Origin: a virus
Direction: 5' to 3' (one strand)
Virus record (IMG/VR): IMGVR_UViG_3300045135_000526
Location: 1-21,366 of that record
DNA length: 21,366 nucleotides
In this document: positions 7,301 through 15,779 of the stretch, one piece after another
Numbering within the stretch: the stretch's first letter is position 1
Layout of the letters: every line of letters begins with the position of its first letter
Program-made: the position numbers and the translations under genes
The notes under the pieces: model-generated
What the model saw: the letters and a program-made list of their open reading frames with translations, nothing else
What the model was told of the DNA's origin: nothing
Databases searched by the model: none

Positions 7301-9817
7301 AGTATCGAACTTAGTGATCTCTTTCATTGTGTAGTTCTTAACTGTCTTCTGTGTAATCTTCACAGGGTTAGAACCAGTTAGATCAAGATCGCCACCAGGT
7401 ACATAAACTTCACCAAGCTGGAACACATTGTTCAACTTAGGAATGCTTGGTTTCTCAGATGGCGAGCCTTTTACAATGTCAAACTGACCACGTGAGTCAA
7501 TTACAACAGAGTCGATACGAGGTAGATATACATCGTGTGTAGCAAGAATTGTGCTGTTAGTTGCAAGAACTTTGTCCATCGCAGGGAAAGACTTAACAAT
7601 TGACGATCCAACTGACTGTGCGTTACCAGAACTCAATGCGTACTCAACGACTGGGTTATGATAAGGTCTGAAGTCGATTGCATTCAATGGATTGATTACA
7701 GTACCATCTTTAGCGTAGTGCTTCTTAATAACTTTCTTATCAACACCAGCATATGAGTCGATAGTTAAGTAGCCGTTACCAACTGTAGATGTTCTACGTA
7801 GTGCTTTGAACTTAATCAATAGTGAAGAAGAACCAGATACGCTACGTAGAGATTGACCACGCTTCAACTGAATGTACGATAGATCGTAGTATGAGTCTTT
7901 AGCATTAGTAACAATCTTAAAGCGTGAAGTCACATCTTCGCCATTGCCATCGTCATCGATAACTTGTAGAAGTTCAACACCGTTTGGAATACCTAGATTC
8001 GCTTTACCACCAGTGTAAGTAGAACGAACGTATACATCACGCTCATCTAGAGTATCAGCATCAATACCAGATACTAGTCTATCGTAGTAAACAAATGCAG
8101 GAGTACCAGCACCTAGATCACTTAGAGTAACGTCATAGTTAGTACCGTAAGTACCAGCAGTCTGATTGATATTAGAAGGTAGAATAAGTTCGTTAACACT
8201 GTTGATAACGAAGATATTATTTGGGTTAACTGGTTGACCGTTTACTGTTGCTTCGATAACAAACTGATTGCTTGCTGTACCAACAACTTCACGTACACGC
8301 TCTACGTACTTAACGTCAGATACGCTACGCATTGCATTTGCGCCAGTTGGGAAAATTAGTTTAGCACTATTGACAGAACGAAGAGGAGATGTTATGATTG
8401 TATCACCAATCTTGTACACATCGTCTGTTTCATAACCAGCATTCTTCTCTACTGCATAAACGTATACACGACCTTCTGTAGTACCATTTACAGATGGACC
8501 AGAAGTTACTGAGCGAATAGAACACGTGCCGATAACATCGTTACCTAGATTGTACATGTTGTAACGAGTACCATCAAGCAAGAATGTATTAATTGCTGTA
8601 GACGTTGGGTTACCTTGACCATCAGTTCCTGGCGCTTCCCAGTTGAACTCATAGAACTGACCGTAGTTAGCACCAGTACCCATGTTCTCACGTGTAACGT
8701 AATCGCTTGTAGATGTAGGTGCAATGTTTAACCACTTCTTACCAGTCAACTCAACACCGTAGCCTTTTACGTAGGCTTTGCCTGGGTTGACTACTGCGTA
8801 AGTGCCATCAACGTCTTGATCAAGAGATAGCTCCATGCCACGTACAACGTAGTCGCCAGACTCTTCGTATGTACGTCTTGCTAGTTCTTTAGCAATAGAG
8901 TTGAACTGTGTAACGTCACGAATAGCAATTGCTTCACCACGCTCAAAGCGAATAAGAGTGAAGAAGTCGTCTGGCTCAGAACCTGCTTCATAAGCCGCAA
9001 GTACTGGTTGCAGTCTTAGACGATCTGCGCCAGGTGCATTATCGTTATTGTAACCTTGAGCATTGTCTAGTAGAGTTTGATCTTCGTTAGATGTAACAAT
9101 AGTTTCTTTAATGTCAAAGCCAATTGCGATATCACGAGGTACATCACTGTACTTCTCGATTATGATCAACTGACTTTCAGCAAAGATAAAGTGACCTTTC
9201 TGATATAGAATACCTTCGTCAACAGATGCACCGAACGAGCGACCAGCGTGATTTTCGACCTCAGCAACCACAGCATCGACTTGTTCACTACGATCAATGT
9301 CAACTATTTTTAGAACTTCACCTGGAAGGAATTCTTTGATATCTTCTGACTGCGCATTCTGATTCGTATTCAAGTAATTGATGAAGAATGTCTTCAGATC
9401 AGGATCACGTGTTTGGAAACCGTTAGCAGTTGTAAGAATCTTTGCACGTAGACCTGTTGTCTGACCTTCTAAGAAGTATTCTGTAGTCTCTTCTTGATCA
9501 GTTACAGCATTATAAACTGTAACAGGATTGTAGATAGTAGGATCAGGTAGTGCGGCTGTATCTTTAACTTTTACGAAGAAAATGTCAGAACGTTGGTTAG
9601 GGTTGATACCACTAATGATAGTACCTTCCTGATAAACGTTCGAGCCAAAGCGTTCAATCTGCTCTTGCAAGATTGTCTGCATCTGCGTAAGTTCACGTGC
9701 TTGTACTGCACGTGCTGGTCTAAAGAGAATTCTATTATACTGTTTGTACTGAGGGTTCTCAGGATCATAGAAGTTCTCAAAATATGGATCAATGTTGAGG
9801 TCTTTATTAATGCCCAT
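4373..9817 (-). CDS. Giant DUF4815-type tail or baseplate-periphery protein
   Basis: At 1814 residues this is the largest protein in the window. The N-terminus (about 11-75) has the signature I associate with DUF4815 proteins of cyanophage-like myoviruses: FYDPENPQYKQYNRILFRP, then AVQARELTQMQTILQEQIERFG and YQEGTIISG. Around residues 1070-1090 is GLRPNTRHYFYFADG, and around 1240-1340 a PIAQTFYVRQG start leads a beta-rich, jelly-roll-like region. The C-terminus (FQIKIVMRH ... DYRAIAVT) also matches the usual ending of these proteins. A purine-rich AAAGAGA precedes the ATG. T4 has no direct equivalent; the gene lies where T4-like phages encode outer wedge and fibre-attachment proteins (gp9-gp12), so I infer a peripheral baseplate or fibre-anchor function. 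Family assignment is from memory of the motif and not from a search. Confidence 0.85.
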   Translation of the reverse strand: MGINKDLNIDPYFENFYDPENPQYKQYNRILFRPARAVQARELTQMQTILQEQIERFGSNVYQEGTIISGINPNQRSDIFFVKVKDTAALPDPTIYNPVTVYNAVTDQEETTEYFLEGQTTGLRAKILTTANGFQTRDPDLKTFFINYLNTNQNAQSEDIKEFLPGEVLKIVDIDRSEQVDAVVAEVENHAGRSFGASVDEGILYQKGHFIFAESQLIIIEKYSDVPRDIAIGFDIKETIVTSNEDQTLLDNAQGYNNDNAPGADRLRLQPVLAAYEAGSEPDDFFTLIRFERGEAIAIRDVTQFNSIAKELARRTYEESGDYVVRGMELSLDQDVDGTYAVVNPGKAYVKGYGVELTGKKWLNIAPTSTSDYVTRENMGTGANYGQFYEFNWEAPGTDGQGNPTSTAINTFLLDGTRYNMYNLGNDVIGTCSIRSVTSGPSVNGTTEGRVYVYAVEKNAGYETDDVYKIGDTIITSPLRSVNSAKLIFPTGANAMRSVSDVKYVERVREVVGTASNQFVIEATVNGQPVNPNNIFVINSVNELILPSNINQTAGTYGTNYDVTLSDLGAGTPAFVYYDRLVSGIDADTLDERDVYVRSTYTGGKANLGIPNGVELLQVIDDDGNGEDVTSRFKIVTNAKDSYYDLSYIQLKRGQSLRSVSGSSSLLIKFKALRRTSTVGNGYLTIDSYAGVDKKVIKKHYAKDGTVINPLNAIDFRPYHNPVVEYALSSGNAQSVGSSIVKSFPAMDKVLATNSTILATHDVYLPRIDSVVIDSRGQFDIVKGSPSEKPSIPKLNNVFQLGEVYVPGGDLDLTGSNPVKITQKTVKNYTMKEITKFDTQIKRLTEQVALNALEKAADSMFIPDASGVNRFKNGFLVDTFESLATSDVTNPDFKMAIDPSYKIGQPALKTFPLDLTLRASTSSNITDFPKITTLGETGTRQTFIQQPYATTTRLCVSNYYNYKGSVIITPDFVSDYDTVRNPDVNINIDIATPMIDLLENIQEFYPMTRTDAVGEEYLVDTVDAADRVSGGFIISGVNDTWRQDYQTLSIGYDTTNSTQEAVGDFVTDVSFKPFVKSREIKILVTGLRPNTRHYFYFADGVDINEHVTPGQVVYRTDASGIETLNSEDVFTASGSAGSTTAAGQAVRADENGVLAAVFTIPEGTFYVGENTLEVTDVPTYEDIESASTSYGAAVYRAYRLGISRAALDVTTRSPDFKIDIEKAPSQDNTRFRETSRRRIPRPDPIAQTFYVRQGMTSDAKSMFLKDIDLYFQKKDDNAGITVEIREVQNGYPSANILPFGRKYLTADQVVVSNDGSAATTVSFDNPIKLDVEREYAFVVIPDANSPEYLIWTSKVGETDKSDAAGVPVTQDWGDGVLFTSTNNRAWKSYQDEDIKFTAKSLVFSDQVGYVDLVPNKPEFLQLANCIRGFIDGEMAYVKKSNAGQYTVASIDPDDVTSRTITINSATAFSQNDYVVLEKVTTSGTDVYVTRIEEAPVEISGVTTLVLETPVPFDTTSQGNINITFAVAGEVTYFNGGKPDELHIKGSSARAIYRIIGDGTEKIRGARSGAEADVVDVMDIPVSFFQPMIHKFNTTNTGTTMELMQGSNVDKSISQNDNVYLMGNARYVPSTSNIVDPGQSVEEDFAIRVHMTNGGYTAVSPIIDDDLSILNVYQYDITDVEETTSAYVSKPASLSDRMYAEGLKVVVGAYRPTGTMLDVYARFILPTDIETYTDWTQLDLVNPTTFSATHNVRDYREFEYNLDETSFGQEYSTFQIKIVMRHMTDSELEAYAQNGLTPDINLFTHVADYRAIAVT

Positions 9818-9833
9818 CTATTTGTCTCTTTTC

Positions 9834-11612
9834 TTAGAAGTCGAATACGAATTTAATCTTTTCACGTCTACCAGGAATGCGTTGAATCGCATCGAAGTCT
9901 ACGTAATGCAAAAGATCACCGCTGTAGTCTGTGTAAAGTCCAAGATCACTTTCACTAACTGTATTTATGTCGTAATCATTAGAAACAATTGATGTAAGAG
10001 TTTTTTTGATCTTGACAGAACCAGCTTGGAATGTGTCAGCCCAGTCACCAATGTAGTCAACTAGATATAGCGTTGTCTCATCATTAATCGAATCGTATAC
10101 CATTTCGTGAATCTTAGCGTGAATCTCTTCACCATCTATAGTCTGAGTGATATAGTAGTTTGTGTAGTCAGTTGTAAGCGTTGTTAGATTACCATCAATA
10201 TGTACAGTCATTCTATTATCAAAAGAAGTAGGCTGAACATCACCTCTAAAAGAAGGACTCTTAACTAGACCAACACGTGTGTACGTATTGCTATCTGGAA
10301 TTTCGTTTAGCGAATCCGAGAAGATGTTTGTGATAACAGCTAGTTTTGACATGTACAATTCTGATACTGGATCAGCACCATGACCACCACGTGAAGATAC
10401 GATAGTACGTAGAACTGTTAAATCTGATTTATCTTGCATAGCAGGCGGCATCAGAAGTTTAGACGTTGCGTATTTGTACTGTGTACCTTTCTCTACAAAT
10501 TCAATATCTTGAATTGTGCCGTTGTCATCTAATACTGCATATGCGATTGCACGTGTACCAGAAGTAGCAGAAATTTTTACTTTAGGTACAACATAACATA
10601 CAGTTGACTTCTCATAGTTGATGTTGAAGTCTGATTCGTCATTTGTAATGTACACAAAGAATCTTGTTTCTGTAGCACCAGCAGTAGCAGGCGCATCAGA
10701 TGATATGATATCATAGATAGTACCTTCGCTAGGGAAACGAACGTACATATTTGTGTAAGCATCTTTAGTGTTCTTTGGAATTGGACCGCTTGTGCGTAGC
10801 TCAACTTCCCAGTTGTAGATACCGTTACCTTGTGACATTAGCGATACTTGCTGTACAGTCAATTCACCTAGGTTGTATTCTGATAGTAGACCCCCTTCTG
10901 TCTTCTCTACAACAATATCAGAAATACTCTCTTCTGTTGTATCGATAACATTTTGATCTTTGAAGTAAGGCAGTGATACTACAGTTGAGTATGGTTGATA
11001 CTCAGAAGGTGGTACAGTGAACATGTATTTCCACACGTAACCGTCAGATGTAGTGACTTCGTAGTTAGACTCTAGATCAGTTGTACTAGGTTGAACTGTA
11101 GAAGCCGCACCGTTGTTATTACGTAGACATTTAAATACTTTGTATGAGCCTTCGTTGATAACGCCATCTAGAACAGTCACATACATGTTCAGTGTAGAAA
11201 TATCTGCGTTATCATCAAACGAGTCATACTTTGTTCCAGAAGCCCAGTTGTTGATATCGAACATATAACGAATATCAGATTGAGTCACTTTGCGACCAAA
11301 GATAACTCTGCGTTGAAACTCACGCTTCTGGAATTGAGTATTAGTGATAGTTTCGCCTTTTGTAATAGACGACCCCATGACATAGTATGTGCTATCTGGC
11401 TGAGACGCATTCATTACGTCTAGCATTGTATTAGAAGCAAATGTTTTTAGAGTGGCTTCATCATCATTATCGATAGTGATACCACCAGTGTTAAGCCAGT
11501 CTGTTAGCTCTGCATTGAATTCAGAAACAACACTAGCATTACCTTCAGTAAATGATCTGAAGAGTTCGTTTGTTGTCTGTACTCTAAAGTTTTCTGTTAT
11601 GATTTTAGCCAT
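9834..11612 (-). CDS. 8: Baseplate wedge protein gp8-like (enlarged)
   Basis: The protein is 592 residues, compared with 334 for T4 gp8. Several gp8 landmarks appear in the right order: YYVMGSS (76-82, T4 FITFGRS), RRVIFGRKVT (101-110), GSYKVFKCL (155-163, T4 GWLVYRCL), the diagnostic DGYVWKYMFTVPPSEY (190-205, T4 DGYVWEYLFEIPPD), and a C-terminal REKIKFVFDF resembling the T4 ending EEINILFTF. The extra length lies mainly between about 210 and 560 and is beta-rich. gp8 is a wedge subunit that bridges gp7/gp10 and the inner disk in the T4 baseplate. The gene follows the gp7-position gene by an 11-nt gap, consistent with wedge assembly genes being co-transcribed. A run of seven A residues near the 3' end is in frame and gives no sign of frameshifting. 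Confidence 0.85.
   Translation of the reverse strand: MAKIITENFRVQTTNELFRSFTEGNASVVSEFNAELTDWLNTGGITIDNDDEATLKTFASNTMLDVMNASQPDSTYYVMGSSITKGETITNTQFQKREFQRRVIFGRKVTQSDIRYMFDINNWASGTKYDSFDDNADISTLNMYVTVLDGVINEGSYKVFKCLRNNNGAASTVQPSTTDLESNYEVTTSDGYVWKYMFTVPPSEYQPYSTVVSLPYFKDQNVIDTTEESISDIVVEKTEGGLLSEYNLGELTVQQVSLMSQGNGIYNWEVELRTSGPIPKNTKDAYTNMYVRFPSEGTIYDIISSDAPATAGATETRFFVYITNDESDFNINYEKSTVCYVVPKVKISATSGTRAIAYAVLDDNGTIQDIEFVEKGTQYKYATSKLLMPPAMQDKSDLTVLRTIVSSRGGHGADPVSELYMSKLAVITNIFSDSLNEIPDSNTYTRVGLVKSPSFRGDVQPTSFDNRMTVHIDGNLTTLTTDYTNYYITQTIDGEEIHAKIHEMVYDSINDETTLYLVDYIGDWADTFQAGSVKIKKTLTSIVSNDYDINTVSESDLGLYTDYSGDLLHYVDFDAIQRIPGRREKIKFVFDF
9962..9969 (-). promoter_or_regulatory. Candidate late promoter core CATAAATA near the end of the gp8-like gene
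   Basis: Minus-strand CATAAATA has one mismatch to TATAAATA. It lies inside the gp8-like coding sequence, 144 nt before the ATG of the DUF4815-type gene. It could give that very long gene its own transcript, but the distance and coding location make a chance match equally likely. Confidence 0.25.
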
Positions 11613-11623
11613 TCTCGAATGCC

Positions 11624-13963
11624 TTAACTGTTAATTTGTTCTTGTAGTGCTTCTGTTTCATCGACAACAAGGTTCGCATCTCTTGCAATGATTTCATCCC
11701 ATAGACCAGGAATTAGACCAGTGTTCGAACCATGTGATATACGAGCCGCAATCGGTTCGCTCAATGCACCGCTCTCATCTGCATATAGAATATCGTTAAG
11801 TGTGTAAATTTCCATCACAATATCTATATCAGTTTCAAATGTATTAAAACTATTTATTAATGGCGAACTGAAGAGTTTTGTGCCAGCAGGCGCAACTTCT
11901 TCACGAATGAGACTTTCGTAATTGTCTGGGTTCACGATAGATGAAATGTCATACGAGTACTCTTGATAGTAGTAATTGTCACGAATAACTTTAGTGCTAT
12001 CATTCAAGAATGATGTAGTAGTTTTCCATACACCTTCTGTGTAACCCATACCACGAGTCTTGATATCTGCGCTTGCAACATATTTACCATAGTTTACATT
12101 AGATTCTTGATCGTTAATAATTTCTACAGTCTCACCATCTGTGTATCTATAGCCAGTCTCTGTTACTTTAATAGTAGAAATTTGACCACTTGCAAAGTAT
12201 GCTCTACCAGAGATAAGAGCATTTCGACCCATCTGTTCTGTTTCGTCTGCTTCGAAAATCTTAGTAATAGTATAAGTATCACCTTTGATTGTCAATGGCA
12301 AATCTGGATCAAGTTGATAGAAACTCTTAGGTCTAAAGTAAAATACATCTTTAACCCTTTCTAAGAATTCTAGTTTAACGACATATGGGACAGTAGCTTG
12401 AGCATAAGTCAAGTCTTCGATCTGAATTGTCTGTGATATGATATCGCCTGTTTGTAACAAGAAATCAACACGATCAAAAGACATACCGATTTCACGATAG
12501 TCGAAGTTAGAAATCTCTGGTTGCTTCATAATAGAAACAACATCGTTTTTATATCCAGTGCCAGAGTTGAGAATAGTGATCTTATCAATCTCACCGATTT
12601 CCCAAGTATTAGGCGTGAATGCATCACGTAGAGTTGTGCTTAGTGTCTCTGCACCAGAACCAGACATGCCGTAATCAGTTGCGTCTAGTTGAACATTAAC
12701 GAAGTCGCCAATAATATCTGGAATAAGAGTAACAGTCTCGCTATTCTTGATACTAGCAACTTTAAAATGTGCTTCTGGAGTATATTCAGCACTTTGTACA
12801 ATGCGAATAGTCTCACCAGTTCTATCGTTTACGCCTTCAAAGTAAGACTCAACTGGTATTACTGGAATTGTATCGTCTGGTGCAATAGTGTACAGCAGAG
12901 TATTATCTTGCTTCAAGAATGTAACAGAAGTATTAATTGCAGTGTAGCCAGCAGTCGCACTACCATCAGCATTAAATACGTCTGCATCAGTAAATGTGAT
13001 AGTGTCGAATTCTTGCAAATCATAGGTGCTTGTAGATGATACAACAAGAACTTGGTTAGAGATGTAGTGCTCATTTAAGTCTACACCTAAGTCTTCAGCA
13101 GTTTGACCATCCTTTGTGATAGCGTAACCATAGCCGCCGTCTTCAACTTTGAATTCGATGATACCAGTTGTTGTATCAGAAATACCTGTTACGATACCTT
13201 TACCTTCGATACCGAACATGTTAGACTTAAGTGTTACTCTATCGCCAATTTCATTGCCAGAGATACGATTAGGCTCTAGTACAACAAGTTCAGTAATGTT
13301 GCCCTTGATCAGTTTACCAACGTTTATTACTTCATTGTTGATAGTAACTTGAATACCGTCATCTGTAATGAATCGACCATTTACTCCTGAGATGAACATA
13401 ATAGGCGTAAGCGCACCATTGAAGTTCTTAAAGATAATCTCATCAACGAATGCTTCTGCTTTTGAAGTATCGCCACGAATCTTTGCGCCACGTGTAATTG
13501 GATAATTAAATACAGTTGTAACTGGGCGCATCTCAAGATATGTGTCTGAACCAAACTTAGAATCAGATGGCTTGAGAATAGAAGACGCAGGATAGAATAG
13601 TTCAACTTCTTCATCGAAGAACATACGGAAAAAGAGTCTTAGCGACTCTTCTGTACCTTTACGTCTATAGAAGTCTGTGATATGCTTTATGATGAATCGT
13701 AAATCTACCGATCCTTCATATGGCATGTCAGACATGTACTTGTTTTTGTAGTACAGTAGAAACTGATCAAAGTCAGCAGTATCTACGTTTCGTGCATAGA
13801 AGCCATCACGAAACTTAGGCAATTCAGAGTCAACGTATTCATAATACGCTTTAATAAATTCTACAAATAAAGCACCGTCTTCCTGATATACAGCAGGAAA
13901 TTGACTAGGAATATCTGTGTGGATATTCTCTCTAATACGATTTACGTTATCTCTTACAGCCAT
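11624..13963 (-). CDS. Baseplate wedge protein in the gp7 (P2 gpI) position
   Basis: The 779-residue protein follows gp6 with a one-base gap. Its N-terminal 125 residues are helical and include IPSQFPAVYQEDGALFVEF (18-36) and FYRRKGTEESLRLFFR (98-113). The RRKGT...L pattern resembles the conserved segment of P2 tail protein I (VHRRKGTRYALERAL). In T4 the inner wedge core is gp25-gp6-gp7, and P2 uses W-J-I in the same roles, so order and motif both point to a gp7/I equivalent. The remaining about 650 residues are beta-rich with many VEDGGYGY- and TILNSGTGYKND-like repeats, as in large virion proteins. T4 gp7 is longer (about 1032 residues) and I see no further clear similarity, so the equivalence is an inference. 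Similar proteins are common in cyanophage-like myoviruses as unnamed structural proteins. Confidence 0.8.
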   Translation of the reverse strand: MAVRDNVNRIRENIHTDIPSQFPAVYQEDGALFVEFIKAYYEYVDSELPKFRDGFYARNVDTADFDQFLLYYKNKYMSDMPYEGSVDLRFIIKHITDFYRRKGTEESLRLFFRMFFDEEVELFYPASSILKPSDSKFGSDTYLEMRPVTTVFNYPITRGAKIRGDTSKAEAFVDEIIFKNFNGALTPIMFISGVNGRFITDDGIQVTINNEVINVGKLIKGNITELVVLEPNRISGNEIGDRVTLKSNMFGIEGKGIVTGISDTTTGIIEFKVEDGGYGYAITKDGQTAEDLGVDLNEHYISNQVLVVSSTSTYDLQEFDTITFTDADVFNADGSATAGYTAINTSVTFLKQDNTLLYTIAPDDTIPVIPVESYFEGVNDRTGETIRIVQSAEYTPEAHFKVASIKNSETVTLIPDIIGDFVNVQLDATDYGMSGSGAETLSTTLRDAFTPNTWEIGEIDKITILNSGTGYKNDVVSIMKQPEISNFDYREIGMSFDRVDFLLQTGDIISQTIQIEDLTYAQATVPYVVKLEFLERVKDVFYFRPKSFYQLDPDLPLTIKGDTYTITKIFEADETEQMGRNALISGRAYFASGQISTIKVTETGYRYTDGETVEIINDQESNVNYGKYVASADIKTRGMGYTEGVWKTTTSFLNDSTKVIRDNYYYQEYSYDISSIVNPDNYESLIREEVAPAGTKLFSSPLINSFNTFETDIDIVMEIYTLNDILYADESGALSEPIAARISHGSNTGLIPGLWDEIIARDANLVVDETEALQEQINS
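11851..11858 (-). promoter_or_regulatory. Weak late-promoter-like core AATAAATA within the gp7-position gene
   Basis: Minus-strand AATAAATA lies 238 nt before the ATG of the gp8-like gene, within codons for Leu-Ile-Asn-Ser. It is listed for completeness of the motif set; location and mismatch make it the weakest candidate. Confidence 0.18.
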
Positions 13964-13964
13964 C

Positions 13965-15779
13965 TTACACCGTAGTCATGTTGATTCTAATGTCTTCATC
14001 ACGTACAACAAGGATGCGGTCTTTAGTAGAACTGATATCCTTCTTGACTGTGTTAGCATAGAATTTGATTGCGTTGCCATCGTAGTTGTCTACAATAAAG
14101 TTAGTAAGACGAACGATACCTGTGTTGTAGTCTACTGTACCAACACCTTTCTTGAACACACGTGGTGTTACAGTGTCAGCAGTGATTGCAATGATATTAC
14201 CTCGACCATCGTCTTGTAGTCTAACAAGTGAACCGCTTAATGTAAAGCTTGTTGTCGAAATACTTGGTTTGTATGCATCAAAACCTTCTACTTCGTTGAA
14301 GCCGTAAGGCACAACAAGTTCAGCAGAGAAGTCGAATGATGGGTTTGCTAGATCACCAAGAATAGGTTTGTATTCAATGATTGGTCGAGCAAAGATATCA
14401 GTTGATACAACAGAAACGTCTGTAGTGTCGATCAAGTTAGATAGACGTGATTGACGTAGCGTGAAGTTAAACTTGTTAAGCGTTGTATCGTTGTAGTTAT
14501 TGATTGCGTTGCGAACCAATGCTTCAAGTGTAGATGCATTCTTAGAAGTGATCTTAGGATTGTACACTGTACCGATTTCAAGATCAACGTACATAAACTT
14601 AGCTTGCAAGAATACAGGCTCAATAGTAAGAGGAGTCTTAGTACGAATGTACTCATCAAACTTAGCAATGTCTGTAGCTGAAGCACCGTCTGCATCGTAC
14701 ACGTCAACAGAGATGATTACTTTACCGTACTGTGGTGGATCGATTTCGTCACCACCGTAAACAGAGATAGTCTGAATCGATGGGAACTGATTCATCAATA
14801 GTACTTCATAATCTTTCTTAGTCACAGCACGTTCTTGTACTTGAATAGACTTAGGTGCAAAGAACTTGATTTCGTCTAGCGACTCACGATCAGAACCTTG
14901 AGATGCATTGTTCACACCGTTGTTAGTGATTGAAGCAGAGTAACCACCAATGTTAGATGTAGCAGTGAAGTTACCAGCACCGTTTGCTTCTGCACCTTTA
15001 GTTACACGATATTCAATTTCGATTACGTTACCGTTCATTGGTTGCTTACCGAAACGATCACGACCAAAGTCAATCTTGTATAGATTGTCAAAGTGTGAGT
15101 CGATATAGAATACTGGATCAGCAGGCTCTACACCAAAGATAGTAGAGGAGTATTTAAAGTCTGTTGAGTTAGCACCTTCTGTAGCTGTATCATATACAAC
15201 AACACGGATACTTTCTGTATCAACATTCTCATTATTTAAAATAAACTCTTGACTTTCTGTCCCGTTTACTGTATAATACTCTTTAACGATTTTCCCTTCA
15301 TATACTTTAAGGTCACTGATTACATAAGCACCGTTTGTATTAGGCTTAACGACTCTAGCTTCATCAGTGATAAATGTGTATGACTTAGTACCACACTGAG
15401 CAGTAAACTTAGTGTTACGAGGAATGTTAATGAATGCAGGTGACGTAGAAAGACCAGATGTAGATGATACATTAGTGTTGAACGTCAAAGCAAGAGTAGA
15501 GTTAGCACTTGTACGAGAGCGTACTGTGTAACCAAGTTCTTTAGCATGTGACATAGCATTCTCTCTCAACTGCGCTGAGTCGAGGAACATTTCTGAGAAA
15601 GCCATGTTATTGTAAAAGTTATTTTGGAACGTATTCTTCGCAAGAATGTCCAATAGAACATTCATGTTTGAGCCTTCGAAGTCGTAATCTTGGAATTGCT
15701 CTTGTCCCTTTAAAAAGTTCTTCAGATTTTCTTTAATCTGAAAAAAGTCTAATTCTGTGAATGGTGCTTGATTTGCCAT
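13965..15779 (-). CDS. 6: Baseplate wedge protein gp6-like (P2 J family)
   Basis: The 604-residue protein begins ANQAPFTELDFFQIKENLKN and continues with FEGSNMNVLLDILAKNTFQN (about 35-54) and SEMFLDSAQLRENAMSHAKE (63-82), the classic gp6 opening in which each wedge subunit commits to the ring. The central FFAPKSIQVQERAVTKKDYE stretch (about 310-330) is the other strong gp6/Baseplate_J landmark, where T4 and P2 J-type proteins share the A(V)TxxDY pattern. T4 gp6 is 660 residues, so the length fits. gp6 dimers with gp7 form the wedge core and the inner iris that opens on sheath contraction. Its ATG shares one base with the gp25 stop (TAATG), and AAGG lies upstream, so gp25 and gp6 are likely translationally coupled. 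Confidence 0.93.
   Translation of the reverse strand: MANQAPFTELDFFQIKENLKNFLKGQEQFQDYDFEGSNMNVLLDILAKNTFQNNFYNNMAFSEMFLDSAQLRENAMSHAKELGYTVRSRTSANSTLALTFNTNVSSTSGLSTSPAFINIPRNTKFTAQCGTKSYTFITDEARVVKPNTNGAYVISDLKVYEGKIVKEYYTVNGTESQEFILNNENVDTESIRVVVYDTATEGANSTDFKYSSTIFGVEPADPVFYIDSHFDNLYKIDFGRDRFGKQPMNGNVIEIEYRVTKGAEANGAGNFTATSNIGGYSASITNNGVNNASQGSDRESLDEIKFFAPKSIQVQERAVTKKDYEVLLMNQFPSIQTISVYGGDEIDPPQYGKVIISVDVYDADGASATDIAKFDEYIRTKTPLTIEPVFLQAKFMYVDLEIGTVYNPKITSKNASTLEALVRNAINNYNDTTLNKFNFTLRQSRLSNLIDTTDVSVVSTDIFARPIIEYKPILGDLANPSFDFSAELVVPYGFNEVEGFDAYKPSISTTSFTLSGSLVRLQDDGRGNIIAITADTVTPRVFKKGVGTVDYNTGIVRLTNFIVDNYDGNAIKFYANTVKKDISSTKDRILVVRDEDIRINMTTV

Noticed and set aside
10001-10007. Run of seven A residues on the coding strand of the gp8-like gene as a possible programmed frameshift site
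   Set aside because: In frame it reads ATC AAA AAA ACT, which does not phase as X-XXY-YYZ, and the protein continues to the expected gp8-like C-terminus without a shift.
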